Source: Vulcanisaeta distributa JCM 11216
GTDB lineage: Archaea; Thermoproteota; Thermoprotei; Thermoproteales; Thermocladiaceae
NCBI RefSeq assembly: GCF_001315985.1
Contig: NZ_BBBI01000001.1
Location: 124,001 to 188,000, forward strand
Length of the DNA: 64,000 nucleotides
Direction of reading: 5' to 3'
The notes beneath the pieces are model-generated. The model was not told where the DNA came from. It searched no databases and saw only the letters and a list, made by a program, of their open reading frames with translations. A program made the translations under genes and the position numbers. Positions 18,378 to 28,261 of this stretch are shown one piece after another; the stretch's first letter is position 1; the number at the start of each line of letters is the position of its first letter.

Positions 18378-19376
18378 TCAATACTTAATTTGCATTACCT
18401 TCATTAGCACGTTGAGGAAATCGCTATCGACATCCTTACTCTTAATGCTGATTCTGAAGTATCCCTTGGTCAGTGGTGGTATGTTTGATAGGTCACGTAT
18501 TAGGAATCCGTGCTTGATGAGTTCCTCACCGAGCCATGGTTTATGCCTTATCACGAAGTAGTGAGTCGTTGATTCGTAATAATTAATGCCGAGCTTCCTC
18601 AACGAGTTCAAAACCCTCCCTCTCTCCTCCTCGACGTATTTAATCGTTAACTCCCTGAATCCATGGGCATGCCTCATGTACCTTGACACCGCGTACTCGG
18701 CTATCGAGTTTACGGGCCACGTGGGCACCAGGTCCTCAATGCTGACCTTAGTGAATACCGCGCCAACCCTGAGCCCTGGTATTGCTAGGAACTTGGTGTA
18801 TGACTTAACGATAAAGACATAGTCCCGATTCAACGCATCCCTAATTAGTGACTCACTAACCCTCACAAAATCCATGAAGGACTCATCAACGATCAACACA
18901 CCACCTCGCCTACCCAACTCCTCGGCCAACTCAAGCAATTGCTCACGCTTGATTAAGTAACCCATTGGTGAGTTTGGGTTTGAGAGTACGACGATAGTGC
19001 CTGGCACTACGTCATTGATCAGCGAGCTCACTAGGTCTCCACGTCCCCCCCAATACTCAATTAACCTGGTTTCAGCATTTACGAGCTTACTTAGTCGCAA
19101 GTAATCGCCGTAGTTTGGTATGGGTATTATCACTCGCCGAGGCCTTAAGTACATGAGTAGTAATTGCAGTGCCTCCGTGGCTCCATTAAATACGTACGTA
19201 AACTCAGGCCCAATACCTTCAAAATCCGCCAGCGAATTCCTTAATTCACCGCCAAGCTCCGTTGGGTAGTGCGAGTAATGACCATTATCCACACCCTCCC
19301 TAATCAGCTCAATCAATTCCTTTGGAGTACCCAGTGGTTCATGTTTGAGCTCATGTCTATTAACCCATACCTCCAC
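18378..19376 (-). CDS. Class I/II PLP aminotransferase, HisC/CobD-like
   Basis: A 332-residue fold-type I enzyme with the PLP lysine in VKSYTKFLAIPGLRVGAVF. YVFNGATEALQLLL is the cofactor phosphate loop, VVLSNPNSPMGY is the Asn loop, and LIVDESFMDF carries the Asp that pairs with the pyridine N. The short length and the SYTK(F/S) context place it near histidinol-phosphate aminotransferase and CobD threonine-phosphate decarboxylase. I cannot decide which. An operon with the M20 gene downstream (16-base gap) favours an amino-acid role. A G/C7 run at 19045 adds a Gly. Confidence 0.75.
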   Translation of the reverse strand: MEVWVNRHELKHEPLGTPKELIELIREGVDNGHYSHYPTELGGELRNSLADFEGIGPEFTYVFNGATEALQLLLMYLRPRRVIIPIPNYGDYLRLSKLVNAETRLIEYWGGRGDLVSSLINDVVPGTIVVLSNPNSPMGYLIKREQLLELAEELGRRGGVLIVDESFMDFVRVSESLIRDALNRDYVFIVKSYTKFLAIPGLRVGAVFTKVSIEDLVPTWPVNSIAEYAVSRYMRHAHGFRELTIKYVEEERGRVLNSLRKLGINYYESTTHYFVIRHKPWLGEELIKHGFLIRDLSNIPPLTKGYFRISIKSKDVDSDFLNVLMKVMQIKY

Positions 19377-19476
19377 CCATACCCACCATGTCCCCCCCTG
19401 GTACTCATGATTCAGTTTAGGATTTTGTGAGATAAGTTAAATAAATCCCCCCCACTACTATTGAATCCGATAATTA

Positions 19477-19917
19477 ATGTATCACGAGCATGGACGCTTC
19501 GGTCCACCGCCGCAGTGGTTCATAAAGAGGAGAGGCCTGAAGTACTTGATACTTTACCTACTCAGCAGTAGGGGGTCCAATGACCGGTGCACAGATTATT
19601 GATGAGATCGAGAGGTTGTCAATGGGCTTCTGGAGACCAAGTCCAGGCTCTGTCTACCCGGCCCTTGAGGAGCTTGAGGCTGATGGCTTGATTAAGGTGG
19701 CTAGGTTGAGGGAACTAAGAAGTATTACGAGGTCACTGATAGTGGTAAGGCCTTTATTGGATTACCAAGCATTGACAAGACCACGGCAGCGGTTAATGAC
19801 TTCCTATCACTTGCCAAGTACATTATTGATAACTGGGATGTATTGAGCGAGGCCGATAGGGATAAAATCAAGAGCATCCTTAGAGACCTCATTAAGGCAG
19901 TCGGTATTCAATGTTAG
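19477..19917 (+). CDS. PadR-family transcriptional regulator (frameshifted)
   Basis: The N-terminus is rich in Gly/Pro/His ([20 protein letters not shown]), then a winged helix ([20 protein letters not shown]) and the PadR hallmark [19 protein letters not shown]. Two indels hide the gene: G5 at 19571 where four restore [13 protein letters not shown], and a missing G near 19722 that restores [15 protein letters not shown]. With both repaired it is about 146 residues and ends at TAG 19915-19917, overlapping the stop of the convergent ATPase gene. PadR proteins usually repress a neighbouring transport or resistance gene; its target here is unclear. Confidence 0.8.
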
Positions 19918-20961
19918 GCAACGCTATAGAGAACCACATGCGGCATCTTCAGTTCATCAATGAACCACTTATTCCTAACCTCCATTATTAATTGCTTACC
20001 ATCAATATAATTACTCAATAACTTAGTGATCACGTTACCAAGGCCCTCACCGAGGCAGAAATCAGCATTTTCGATGAGTATTAATGACGGTTTCCTGGCC
20101 ACCAATAACTGCGTGGTTAATGCCAGGATTGTCTTCATGTGGCATGGTAACTCATCACCAATATGGACGAGGCCCCCCCTCCTATCTATGTAAGAGAGCA
20201 CCAGATCACCTCCGTACCAACCAGCCCTGAAATTCCTAAAGCCAAGCTCGCTAAAGATCTTCCTCAAAAGCCTCACGTCCTGGTCCCTCCTTGGATCAGT
20301 AAATAATTGAGAGAGTACCTCAACGACGTGCTCGCCATGCTCGCCGACGAAGTCCGTGTATGAGACATCAATATTTTTAACACGGCCCCCCCTAAAGTCT
20401 ATGTACGGGCCCATCCTATAAACACCCACTGAGGATAAGTACTCCCTAAGGACCTTAATGACCGTTAAGGCCGTGTCATAATCCTCAGAGGCACTGCTCA
20501 CGAGCTGCAGGGCCTGCCCCCCCTTGGGCGTTAACCCATCTGGATTTAATAACACTGATGCATCGGCAACCTCCACATCCAGTGGTACTTAACCCTACTA
20601 ACGCCATTTCTAAGTTCAACGACCATGACCTCCCTTTCACCAACTCTCACGGTGCTGACATAACCATCATCAAGACCAACACTAATTGATATATTATCCC
20701 CCCCGAATAACCAACCTCCTCAAGTTTCCTCTTAACTCTATCATCAAGTGATATTGTAATCTCAACCCTAGCGTCACCAACCCTGGATAAATCCTCAAGA
20801 ATTACCCTATCCCTGATCCCCCTGAAAACTCTCCACAATAACTCAATGATCATTGACTTGCCAGAACCAGGTGGACCTGTTATCACGGTTAAGGGCCCGG
20901 TCTCAATGTTGACATTTACTCCATTAAACCCCCCCTTGATGTTCAGCCTTGTTATTAACAC
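19914..20961 (-). CDS. ABC/SMC-like AAA ATPase, RecF-type (frameshifted)
   Basis: Walker A GPPGSGKSMIIELLW near the N-terminus (residues 28-42), and SLILIENADFCLGEG as Walker B with the catalytic Glu, place it with AAA_15/21 predicted ATPases. A DELPCHMKTILALTTQL helix sits where an ABC signature would be. The break is the C7 run at 20698-20704: five restore GYSGDNISISVGLDDG and join the halves. Length about 350, with a long insert of beta strands between the Walker motifs. No partner nuclease is next to it. The 3' end overlaps the PadR stop. Function not established. Confidence 0.7.
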
Positions 20962-21072
20962 ATCATTATGTTAAAGAGCCATTTATTAAAGTTGAGGTTC
21001 ATGAATTGTGTATATCATGGATCTATGGAATATATTAGAATACAGTGTAGTTTATATATTTAATAAATAAAG

Positions 21073-21080
21073 CTTAAATA
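21073..21080 (+). promoter_or_regulatory. Probable TATA box
   Basis: CTTAAATA is centred about 26 bases before the GTG start at 21102. The AT-rich region before it has no other candidate gene. Confidence 0.5.
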
Positions 21081-21101
21081 GTAATTCAATAATTACGGTG
21101 C

Positions 21102-22301
21102 GTGAACCTGGACCTAGCGCCGGACCCTCTTCTCGTGGTCCCTGGACCATCACAAATACCACCTAGGGTGATGAGAGCCTTAATGAGGGTTGTTGACCAT
21201 AGGTCTCCTCACTTCCATAGGCTATATAGGGACGTGGTTGAGGGCTTAAGGTACGTCTTTCGAACAAACGGTGATGTATTCCCAATAACCGCGAGTGGTA
21301 CCGGCGCCGTTGAGACCATGGTCCTCAACTTCGTCAGGCCCAGGGATACCGTTCTCGTGCCAGTCTTCGGAAGCTTCAGTAGGAGGCTTGTTAATCACCT
21401 TAGGAGGGTTGGTGCTGAGGTTATTGAGGTTGATTATGGTTGGGATAGGGCGCCCACGTATGATGACTTAAGGGCTCGTGTTGAGTCAATGGGTATCAAG
21501 CAAGTTGATGTATTCGCCACGGTCTATAACGACACAAGCCCAGGCATTGTGTTTAGGGACCTGCCAAAGGTTGCTGGGTGGATTAAGTCCTACGGCGCCT
21601 TGGTGCTTGTTGATAATGTGTCCGCCCTAGGCGGTGATTACTTTGAGGTGGATTCCTGGGGGGGGATTGACGTTGCTGTATCTAGCAGCCAAAAATGCCT
21701 TGCTGCCCCCCCGCCGGTCATGTCGTTCATTGCTGTAGCCTCGAGCGAGGCCTATCGTAAGGCCGATTCCGTGAATCACGCGAGTATTTACTTCGACATT
21801 AAGTTAATGAGGAAGTTTGGAGAGAAGTCTGAGACACCGTTCACGCCCTCCGTTAATTACCTATTCGCCATTAGGGAGGCCCTGGGCATAATTAGGGAGG
21901 TTGGCCTTGAGAACTGGATTAGGTGGCACGTAGAGAGGGGTAAGGCGATTGTGAACGCCCTTAATAAGATGGGCCTGGAACCCTTTATAAAGAATGACTA
22001 CCACAGATCAACAACGGTACTCTCATTTAAGTACCCACAGGGTATCAGCCCTGATGAGTTCAGGAAAACGGTATATAGGCTCGGTGTGTCGATTTCGGAT
22101 GCCATGGATGATGTGAAGGGTAAGGCCTTCAGGATTGGTAACATGGGTTACCTAACAAGGAGGGATGTGCTTACCCTGGTTTCGTCTATAATGGCCGCAT
22201 TATCGATCATGAATAACACCGGCAGTATTAATAACATAGATGTTTTTAAGGAGATTTTGAATTACTGGGAACCACAGCAATTCTCAATGGATGAGGGCTA
22301 A
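21102..22301 (+). CDS. Class V aminotransferase, serine/alanine-glyoxylate type
   Basis: A 399-residue fold-type I enzyme. The opening LVVPGPSQIPPRVMRAL and DHRSPHFHRLY are diagnostic for the alanine/serine-glyoxylate aminotransferase family. ITASGTGAVETMVLN binds the PLP phosphate, LVLVDNVSALGGDYFEVDSW holds the Asp-Ser pair, and SSSQKCLAAP holds the PLP lysine. Two runs inflate conserved segments: G8 at 21658 (DSWGID) and C7 at 21706 (AAPPV). The start GTG at 21102 agrees with a TATA box. The 3' end overlaps the sdhD stop by 18 bases. It could act in glycine/serine or isopropylmalate-type metabolism. Confidence 0.85.
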   Translation: MNLDLAPDPLLVVPGPSQIPPRVMRALMRVVDHRSPHFHRLYRDVVEGLRYVFRTNGDVFPITASGTGAVETMVLNFVRPRDTVLVPVFGSFSRRLVNHLRRVGAEVIEVDYGWDRAPTYDDLRARVESMGIKQVDVFATVYNDTSPGIVFRDLPKVAGWIKSYGALVLVDNVSALGGDYFEVDSWGGIDVAVSSSQKCLAAPPPVMSFIAVASSEAYRKADSVNHASIYFDIKLMRKFGEKSETPFTPSVNYLFAIREALGIIREVGLENWIRWHVERGKAIVNALNKMGLEPFIKNDYHRSTTVLSFKYPQGISPDEFRKTVYRLGVSISDAMDDVKGKAFRIGNMGYLTRRDVLTLVSSIMAALSIMNNTGSINNIDVFKEILNYWEPQQFSMDEG

Positions 22302-22652
22302 TATTGTGCCTGTTAGGGCTATCGTTCCAATCACGGCCACGGCAACCCCCCCTATCACTATTAATACCGCGTCCACAGTTATCCTGGCGTACTTCCAATG
22401 CCATAACTCGAGCAGCAGTGTTCTGAGGCCTATGAGGCCATGCGTTAACGCGGCATAGAGGAGTATGTATAGGACAGCTGCGTATGCAAAGTCCCAGGCC
22501 TGTATATGGCTTATTGCGGCTGAGTATGTTATTGATTGCTCATAACTCGGCCACCTGAAGGCCAGGTGTATTCCAACAACCACAATAAGCACTATACCAA
22601 GGAGGTATTGCCACTTTCTTAGTGTGGATGCGCTCACCATGCCCATCACCAT
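22284..22652 (-). CDS. sdhD: Succinate dehydrogenase membrane anchor subunit D
   Basis: About 122 residues, three hydrophobic helices, following sdhC in the same operon with a 7-base overlap. The sequence YLLGIVLIVVVGIHLAF holds a His that could ligate heme, and YAALTHGLIGLRTLLLE is a typical SdhD helix with His. Sequence identity is low in these subunits, so the call rests on topology and position. Confidence 0.75.
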   Translation of the reverse strand: MVMGMVSASTLRKWQYLLGIVLIVVVGIHLAFRWPSYEQSITYSAAISHIQAWDFAYAAVLYILLYAALTHGLIGLRTLLLELWHWKYARITVDAVLIVIGGVAVAVIGTIALTGTILALIH

Positions 22653-23128
22653 ATGAAGGCCACTAGTGTTGCTAGTATGAGGAATATGATGACGACAATA
22701 ACGGCTACGTACTTAAGCCATGCCTGCCCAGTCTTCCTAACCGAGGGCACTGCCCTTGGGAATGTGTGCCTCTCGGGCCTTGGAAGGCCAACACCGAAGT
22801 ACTGCGTTAGTATCAGCCTGAAGCCGTTGGCACCGTGAACAGCCGCCAAAAGCGCTATTAAGTACTCAATTACTGTACCGACATGCACATGCCCATAGAT
22901 CGCCGGCCCCCCCTCTATGGTGCCTATTATTGTATTCCACGTTAACTGCGACGGATGGCCAAGGCCGAGCGCCGTGGATATTACCAGGGTATGGCCGATT
23001 AGGTATAGAATGAGGATTGCGCCACTGACCTTCTGGAAAATCAGTAACCACTCGTCAAGGCCCTTAAACCAAAGGGACCACTTTGGTGGGACCCTCTTTA
23101 CCTGTTTCTGTTGCGCCATTCCCATCAC
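22646..23128 (-). CDS. sdhC: Succinate dehydrogenase cytochrome b subunit C
   Basis: A 160-residue membrane anchor with a cytoplasmic N-terminus (KRVPPKWSLWFKGLDEW), helices at SGAILILYLIGHTLVIS and VIEYLIALLAAVHGANGFRL, and a third at the end. His residues in GHT and VHGANG are candidates for heme ligands. It overlaps sdhB and sdhD by a few bases, giving one operon in the order B-C-D. A C7 run at 22907 adds a Gly in EGPAIYG. Confidence 0.8.
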   Translation of the reverse strand: MMGMAQQKQVKRVPPKWSLWFKGLDEWLLIFQKVSGAILILYLIGHTLVISTALGLGHPSQLTWNTIIGTIEGGPAIYGHVHVGTVIEYLIALLAAVHGANGFRLILTQYFGVGLPRPERHTFPRAVPSVRKTGQAWLKYVAVIVVIIFLILATLVAFIW

Positions 23129-23939
23129 CTATTACGCTTACCTGTTAATAACCACTTCTTCAAAAGGTTTATTGCCAGGGCTGGATCAACATCCTTGGGG
23201 GGGCATACCTTACTGCAGGTGCCGCTGTAGTGGCATGACCAGACGCCGTTCTCGCTATCAACGACCTTAAGCCTAAGCACGGCGCCCTCATCCCTACTAT
23301 CGGCACTCCACCTATATGCCTGGGCGAGGGCCTGTGGGCCAGGTAGTCCTTGTTCAGAAAAACCATTGGGCAGGCCGAGTAACAAAGACCGCATTTGATG
23401 CAGTATGCAAATTCCAAGTAATCACTTAGTTGTTCCTCCGTCTGTGGGTAATAGGTCTCCAGCTTCTCGAATTGCTCCGTCTCATCCTTCCTAATCAACC
23501 AAGGCTTAACACTCCTATGCTTCCTGAAGAAGTCCGAGAAGTCAGTTGCTACGTCCTTTATTGGTTCGAAATTACTGAGTGGTTCTATTGTTACGACCTC
23601 AGTGCCTAGGTCGTAGGGCTTTGTCTCGCAGGCCAGCCTTGGCGTTCCATTAATTATCATGCCGCAGGAGCCGCAAATGCCCATCCTGCAGCTATACCTG
23701 AAGGATAATGTGGCATCTTGGCTCCACTTAATCTTCAGTAGTCCATCAAGCACTGTTTCGTGATTTGTGAGCTCGACCTTGTACTCGCGCCAGTAATACC
23801 TCCTCTTTTCTGGATCATACCTCTTAACCCTAAATGTGTATGTACGCTTAATGGGTGAACCAAGTGGTGGTTTGGTTATGGTTATCTTTCCCGTAGCAAC
23901 AGTCGTCTGTAATGCACTGCCAGTCTGTTGAGAAGACAC
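23125..23939 (-). CDS. sdhB: Succinate dehydrogenase iron-sulfur subunit (frameshifted)
   Basis: Three cluster motifs are visible: 2Fe-2S in SCRMGICGSCGMIING, a 4Fe-4S motif in YCIKCGLCYSACPMV, and the final SGTCSKVCPKDVDPA. The frame breaks between NKDYL and GPQALAQAYRW near 23335, where one base is missing. A G7 run at 23209 adds a Pro to CPKDVDP, a conserved spot. Repaired length about 275. It passes electrons from the flavoprotein to the quinone in SdhCD. The operon has no flavoprotein gene: upstream lies the divergent COG1709 regulator. Confidence 0.9.
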
Positions 23940-24079
23940 GCTTAGCTATGAATAATAATGTCTTTATAAGTTCTTCCTTGGAAAAGAATAAAATGGAATA
24001 GTTAATTGCCACTTGGCGTTCTCGTGATGTCTACAATCACGGTAAAACGCATAAATACCAGACTTTTGTATATTTCTTA

Positions 24080-24831
24080 ATGGTTGAGTATGAGGGTTTT
24101 ATAACGGACATTATGATTAGGATAGCCGGCGACATAGTACTCTCAGAAAATCCCGGCAAGGGAATTAGAAAGTGGCGCGAGTTCTTCGAGATGTCCCAGG
24201 CTGAGTTGGCGGCTAGGCTCGGCACATCGCCAAGCGTGATCAGTGATTATGAGTCTGGGCGTAGGAAGTCACCTGGTTCTCAATTCATTAGGAGGGTTGT
24301 TAAGGCGTTGGTAGATTACGAGCTTGAGAGGGGGGGTGGGCAGAGACTTTACATCCTGAGTAGGCAACTTGGTGGCGAGAGGTTTTGGGAGGCGATTCTT
24401 GACATGAGGGACTTCGACGTGCCAATCGAGATTAATGAATTCGTTAAGGCTATAGGGGCCACGATCGCGGTGGGCCTGAGGGTTATGTCGATATTCATGG
24501 GTACACGGTGGTCGACAGCCTAAAGCTTGTCCTTGATGTGCCATCCCACGAATACCTAAAGCTTTATGGAAGCACAACGCAGAGGGCTGCCGTGTTCACC
24601 AATGTTAAGTATGGTAGGTCCCCCCCATTAATCGCCATAAAGTCTATGATGGCGTTCACGAACTTGAGACCGGCCGTGATTATTATGCATGGTGTTGATA
24701 GACCTGACTACTTGGGTATTGAGATTGCCAGGAGGGAACGAATACCATTGGCTATTGTTAATAATACGATTGATGAATTACTAGCGGCCTTAAGGAATCT
24801 GGCCGAGCGACAGAGGATGGTCACTAGGTGA
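24080..24831 (+). CDS. COG1709-type HTH transcriptional regulator (frameshifted)
   Basis: The first third is an XRE-like helix-turn-helix (WREFFEMSQAELAARLGTSP then VISDYESGRRKSPGSQFI). The rest is a conserved ligand-like domain as in COG1709 archaeal regulators, with IKSMMAFTNLRPAVIIMHG near the end. One missing C near 24486 splits the frame; restoring it reads VGPEGYVDIHGYTVVDSLKL. Two G/C7 runs at 24330 and 24620 add a Gly and a Pro. Length about 250. Divergent from sdhB with 140 bases between, so it could control that operon, but this is only position. Confidence 0.8.
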
Positions 24832-25374
24832 AATTACCTACTTGCGTAATTAGTGAGGTTAGGATCTTGCGTGCTTTTTCCCTGAGTTCGTCGATTGATG
24901 AGTCATTAACTAGTATATAATCGGCCCTAGCTATTAAGTCGCCAAGTCCATACCTCAACTCCCTAAGGTCCCTCATTAGGAAGTCCTCAAGGGTCTTCGG
25001 GTCATCGGGCCTACCCCCCCTCCTTAGCAACCTCTCAAACCTTAACCTCCAGGGTGCAACTACGTAGATTAATACCGCCTTGGTAGATAATACCTCCTCA
25101 ATGGTTTCAACCTCCCTAATACTCCTAGCCCCCCCATCAATAACAATGGCATTCAATGACTTTGGGATCTTATCAATAGTCTTATAGGCAATTATCCTGG
25201 TGCCATTTCTCAACCTAAGGATTACCGATGCATGGATGAGGAGATACCACTCTTCACGGCCTCCTCCCTAATTATATCACCCATGGTTACCACAGGGAGA
25301 CCCAGCTCCCTCGCCACGTCGGAAACTATTGTTTTCCCAGAGCCGGGTAAGCCGGTTATCACTATCACCAGCAC
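24824..25374 (-). CDS. UPF0200-type P-loop kinase, dephospho-CoA-kinase-like (frameshifted)
   Basis: The reconstructed N-terminus is ITGLPGSGKTIVSDVARELG (Walker A), then VVTMGDIIREEAVKSGI, a typical UPF0200 start. The C-terminal part has VIDGARSIREVETI and LRRGRPDDPKTLEDF, each with an extra Gly from C7 runs at 25129 and 25014. One missing base near 25237 hides the first 50 residues. The start GTG at 25374 follows from the repair. Family members are predicted nucleotide or dephospho-CoA kinases. The stop overlaps the regulator gene by 8 bases. Confidence 0.75.
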
Positions 25375-25400
25375 ATATGACCAGAGCCACTAGGCTTATT

Positions 25401-26572
25401 TTATTTACCCACAATAATCTCCCTGATCCTAAGCAGGTCAGCGTTTGTTCTAAATCCCTTAATGTGGAAGTGGGACCTCACGGCTTGGTAACCAAGCCCT
25501 CTTATCACATTTATGATATCATTAATGGGCAGTTCACGCCCCCCCAAGTCCTTGCCTACCTCTGTGGTGAGTGCATAGGGTATGTTAGGTCCGAGTGACT
25601 CATCGGTAATTAACATGCCAATTTCCTTAGCCCTATTACTGAAGTAATCCCTAATGTTCCTCATGAAGTAATTTACTAGGAATCCAGCATCCCATAAATT
25701 ACCAATCCATAGTGGGCCCGCCAGTCTATACCTAGTAATACTAGGTATTGGGTATCCAGGTATAAAGCCCCCCCTCTGTAATGTGCCTGACCTGTAGTAT
25801 GCATAACCAAGGTTCTTTAGTGTTTCCAGGGCGTAGGACCGATCCTTAAGAATCAATGCGCAAACCCTGTAGTAATGGCCGTCGAGAAATGATACCAGTG
25901 GTTGTATCCCGTAATCCATTGATAAGGCGTACCGTGCAATCAACGATATTAATATTCTAATGCCTACCTCAAACCTATAGGGGGGGAACTTCTGCGGTAA
26001 TGCCCCATAACGCCTAACGCACTTAATTGGGTACTTACCCGATAAAACGCCTACGTCAGTCGCCGTCACGCATAGTAGACCCTGATCCTTAATGGCCCTA
26101 AGGCTATTCTCTATGAATGGCTGTGGAGACCCGAAGGGGGGGTCAATATCGACTACGTCACAGCCACCCTCACGGGCGGCCCTCAATAATAGGTTATTTG
26201 CATCGTCCTGTGTACGTTAATTATATCGTTTAGGCCATTCCTATCTATGTTCAACTTTATTAACTCATAGGCCTTTTCAGAAATATCGTTAGCTATGACC
26301 CTAGAGATGCCATTGACCTCCCTAGCGTACCTAACGGCCCTAATCCCAGTCCCTGACAACGGCTCGCAGGCAGTAATGCCCACCTTACCCGTATAGCTTA
26401 TGTAACCATTAACTACGGCTATGGACAACGACCTATTAACCTCCATCCTGGGGTTGTAAAACACGGGTGCATGGGCTGGCTCGGGCCTATTGCCAACAAT
26501 GTACTTTGACAAATCAGGTGCGATTATTGAGACCAAGCCCTCCCTAACCTCCATTCTTGGGTAACTACTCAT
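25401..26572 (-). CDS. trm1: tRNA (guanine26-N2)-dimethyltransferase (frameshifted)
   Basis: The Rossmann fold uses SAM: ACEPLSGTGIRAVRYAREV binds the cofactor, and CDVVDIDPFGSPQPFIENSL is the family-defining DPFGSP catalytic motif. That motif carries an extra Pro from a G7 run at 26146. A missing base near 26195 breaks the frame after INVHR; the second half continues DDANNLLLRAAREGGCDVVD. KFPYRFEVGIRILISLIAR and FIPGYPIP complete the match. Repaired length about 385-390. It methylates G26 of tRNA. The operon-like order Trm1, COG1395 regulator, FlpA, Nop5 is on one strand. Confidence 0.9.
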
Positions 26573-26584
26573 ATGTATTCACAA

Positions 26585-27483
26585 TTAACTCCTGGATTCC
26601 AGGAACTCAACGTCACGCTTATCAGACTCTATCACAGCTAACCCAACACCAAGTACCTTAGCAACACTAATAACCTCATTGCTTAACCTACTCCTATCCT
26701 CAACTAAGTACGACTCACTTGATGAGTGAGCCGCAACCTTTGTGTGGGCCTTCAATAGCGAGTATAGCCTAAATGATGATAGTAATTCCCTGATGCCCTC
26801 ATCAACCATTTCCTCCCTCTCCCTAACCTCATTAATGACTTCCTCCTCCCTAGGTCTCAGGTCAACATCACTCAATACATCCTCATTGAATATGCTAACA
26901 AGCATCCTAGCCGTCCTCTCCGAAGCCTCCATAGACTCCCTCTCATACTCATAGACAGTCCTCCTGGTAACACCAAGCATTTTCGCAAGGTCGCCAAGGC
27001 TCATACCCCTATCCTCCCTCAACCTCCTAAGCAATTGACCCTTCACACTAGCCCTCACAATACCCTTATCCTTCACGAACTTAACCCCCCCTCATTATCC
27101 AAAATCCTCTTAAATGTCCTAATACCCACCGCGTAGATTCCATGTACCTTATACGCCACTCCATCCGCCATTTCCTCATCACCGTAATTAATACCCACGA
27201 TTATCGGTGTTGAGTTTGAAACTCTGGATAATACAATGAGGTCTATTATAGATTCTCTACTCATTCTACCCGCGTCCTCCTTAACCTTAATAATGAACTT
27301 GCCCTCCTCATGGTCCCTATAATTAGGTACCCTAATTATAGCGTCGTAGGATAGTGATGAATCACCAACAAGCAGCACCTTAGCTCTTCTACTTGCTGCC
27401 AAATTCAACATATGCGTTATGAGTTCATTGCTCATTACCTTTATAATCATACGCACTATTTTATTTAAATCCCTTTTTGCCAA
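26585..27483 (-). CDS. COG1395-type HTH regulator (frameshifted)
   Basis: Two frames make one COG1395 protein. The N-terminal half (KVLLVGDSSLSYDAIIRVPN, then IIVGINYGDEEMADGVAYKV and VHGIYAVGIRTFKRIL) is the typical Mrr-like sensor fold. The C-terminal half has an XRE-type HTH (LLRRLREDRGMSLGDLAKML followed by GVTRRTVYEYERESMEASE). The missing base near 27058 would turn LSS* into LSFVKDKGIVR. Length about 300. Such regulators are widely conserved in archaea; the target genes are unknown. Lies between flpA and trm1. Confidence 0.8.
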
Positions 27484-27495
27484 TATAATGAATAA

Positions 27496-28217
27496 TTACG
27501 ATGACTTCCTACCTATAACCATGGCGTGGGCCGTGTCGTAAGGCTCCAGGTGAACCATGTCAAGTATTTCATAGCCCCCCCTGTCCTTAAGCACGTCAAT
27601 CTCCCTCTTAAACGTCTCGCTTGGTTCCTTAGTAACGTCGATGCTCATGGCCTTTATTACCAGCATTACATAGCCGTGGCTCTTCACGTAAACATCGGCA
27701 TTGTCAGCAAGTATCTTTGCCTGGAACGGCTGTGCAATGTCTATGTAGGCTATGTCAACCGCCTTAACAATGTGCACATACTGCTCCGGATACCTTGCAT
27801 CAGCTAGTATTGGTATTACGTTCTTCCTGCCCTGGTCAACCAGCTTTTCCATGAACTCCCTGAAAACCCTCGGTGAGAACTCGACGGAGTAAATAATACC
27901 GTTATTACCAACTATGTCGCTTATGTGACTTACCGTAGTCCCACTGGCCGCGCTAGGTATAGTATTCGTGACCCCCCCTCTCCTATTGGCATTACCTTAA
28001 GCCCATTCATAATGGCCGCGGCGAGTTTGGACCTGTATGGGTTCCAAATCCTGTATTCCCTACCCTCCCACTGGATTAATTGTTCACCATAAACCCTCCT
28101 ACCTGGCGTTAGATTAATTGTGGCAAGCCTCTCGGTACCATCCTCGAATGACACCCAGTAGACACCCTTGAATTTCTCATGCTCCTTAACACCAACAACC
28201 TGTATTAATGAAGACAT
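27496..28217 (-). CDS. flpA: Fibrillarin-like 2'-O-methyltransferase of box C/D RNPs (frameshifted)
   Basis: The sequence [15 protein letters not shown] and, after repair, [20 protein letters not shown] (SAM-binding loop) identify fibrillarin. [20 protein letters not shown] and [19 protein letters not shown] complete it. One G is missing at about 27949, where the frame stops just past LYLAR; restoring it gives LGAASG. C7 runs at 27580 and 27971 add Gly residues (DRGYE, EGSR). Length about 235. It methylates rRNA and tRNA guided by C/D sRNAs and works with Nop5, encoded 45 bases upstream. Confidence 0.93.
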
Positions 28218-28261
28218 TGGGAGATGCGTATTTTTAAGGGATTATAAATCTTAATATCTCA

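Noticed and set aside
26585-27483. Two-gene HTH plus sensor operon
   Set aside because: COG1395 proteins have both domains in one chain in this order; one missing base at about 27058 explains the split.
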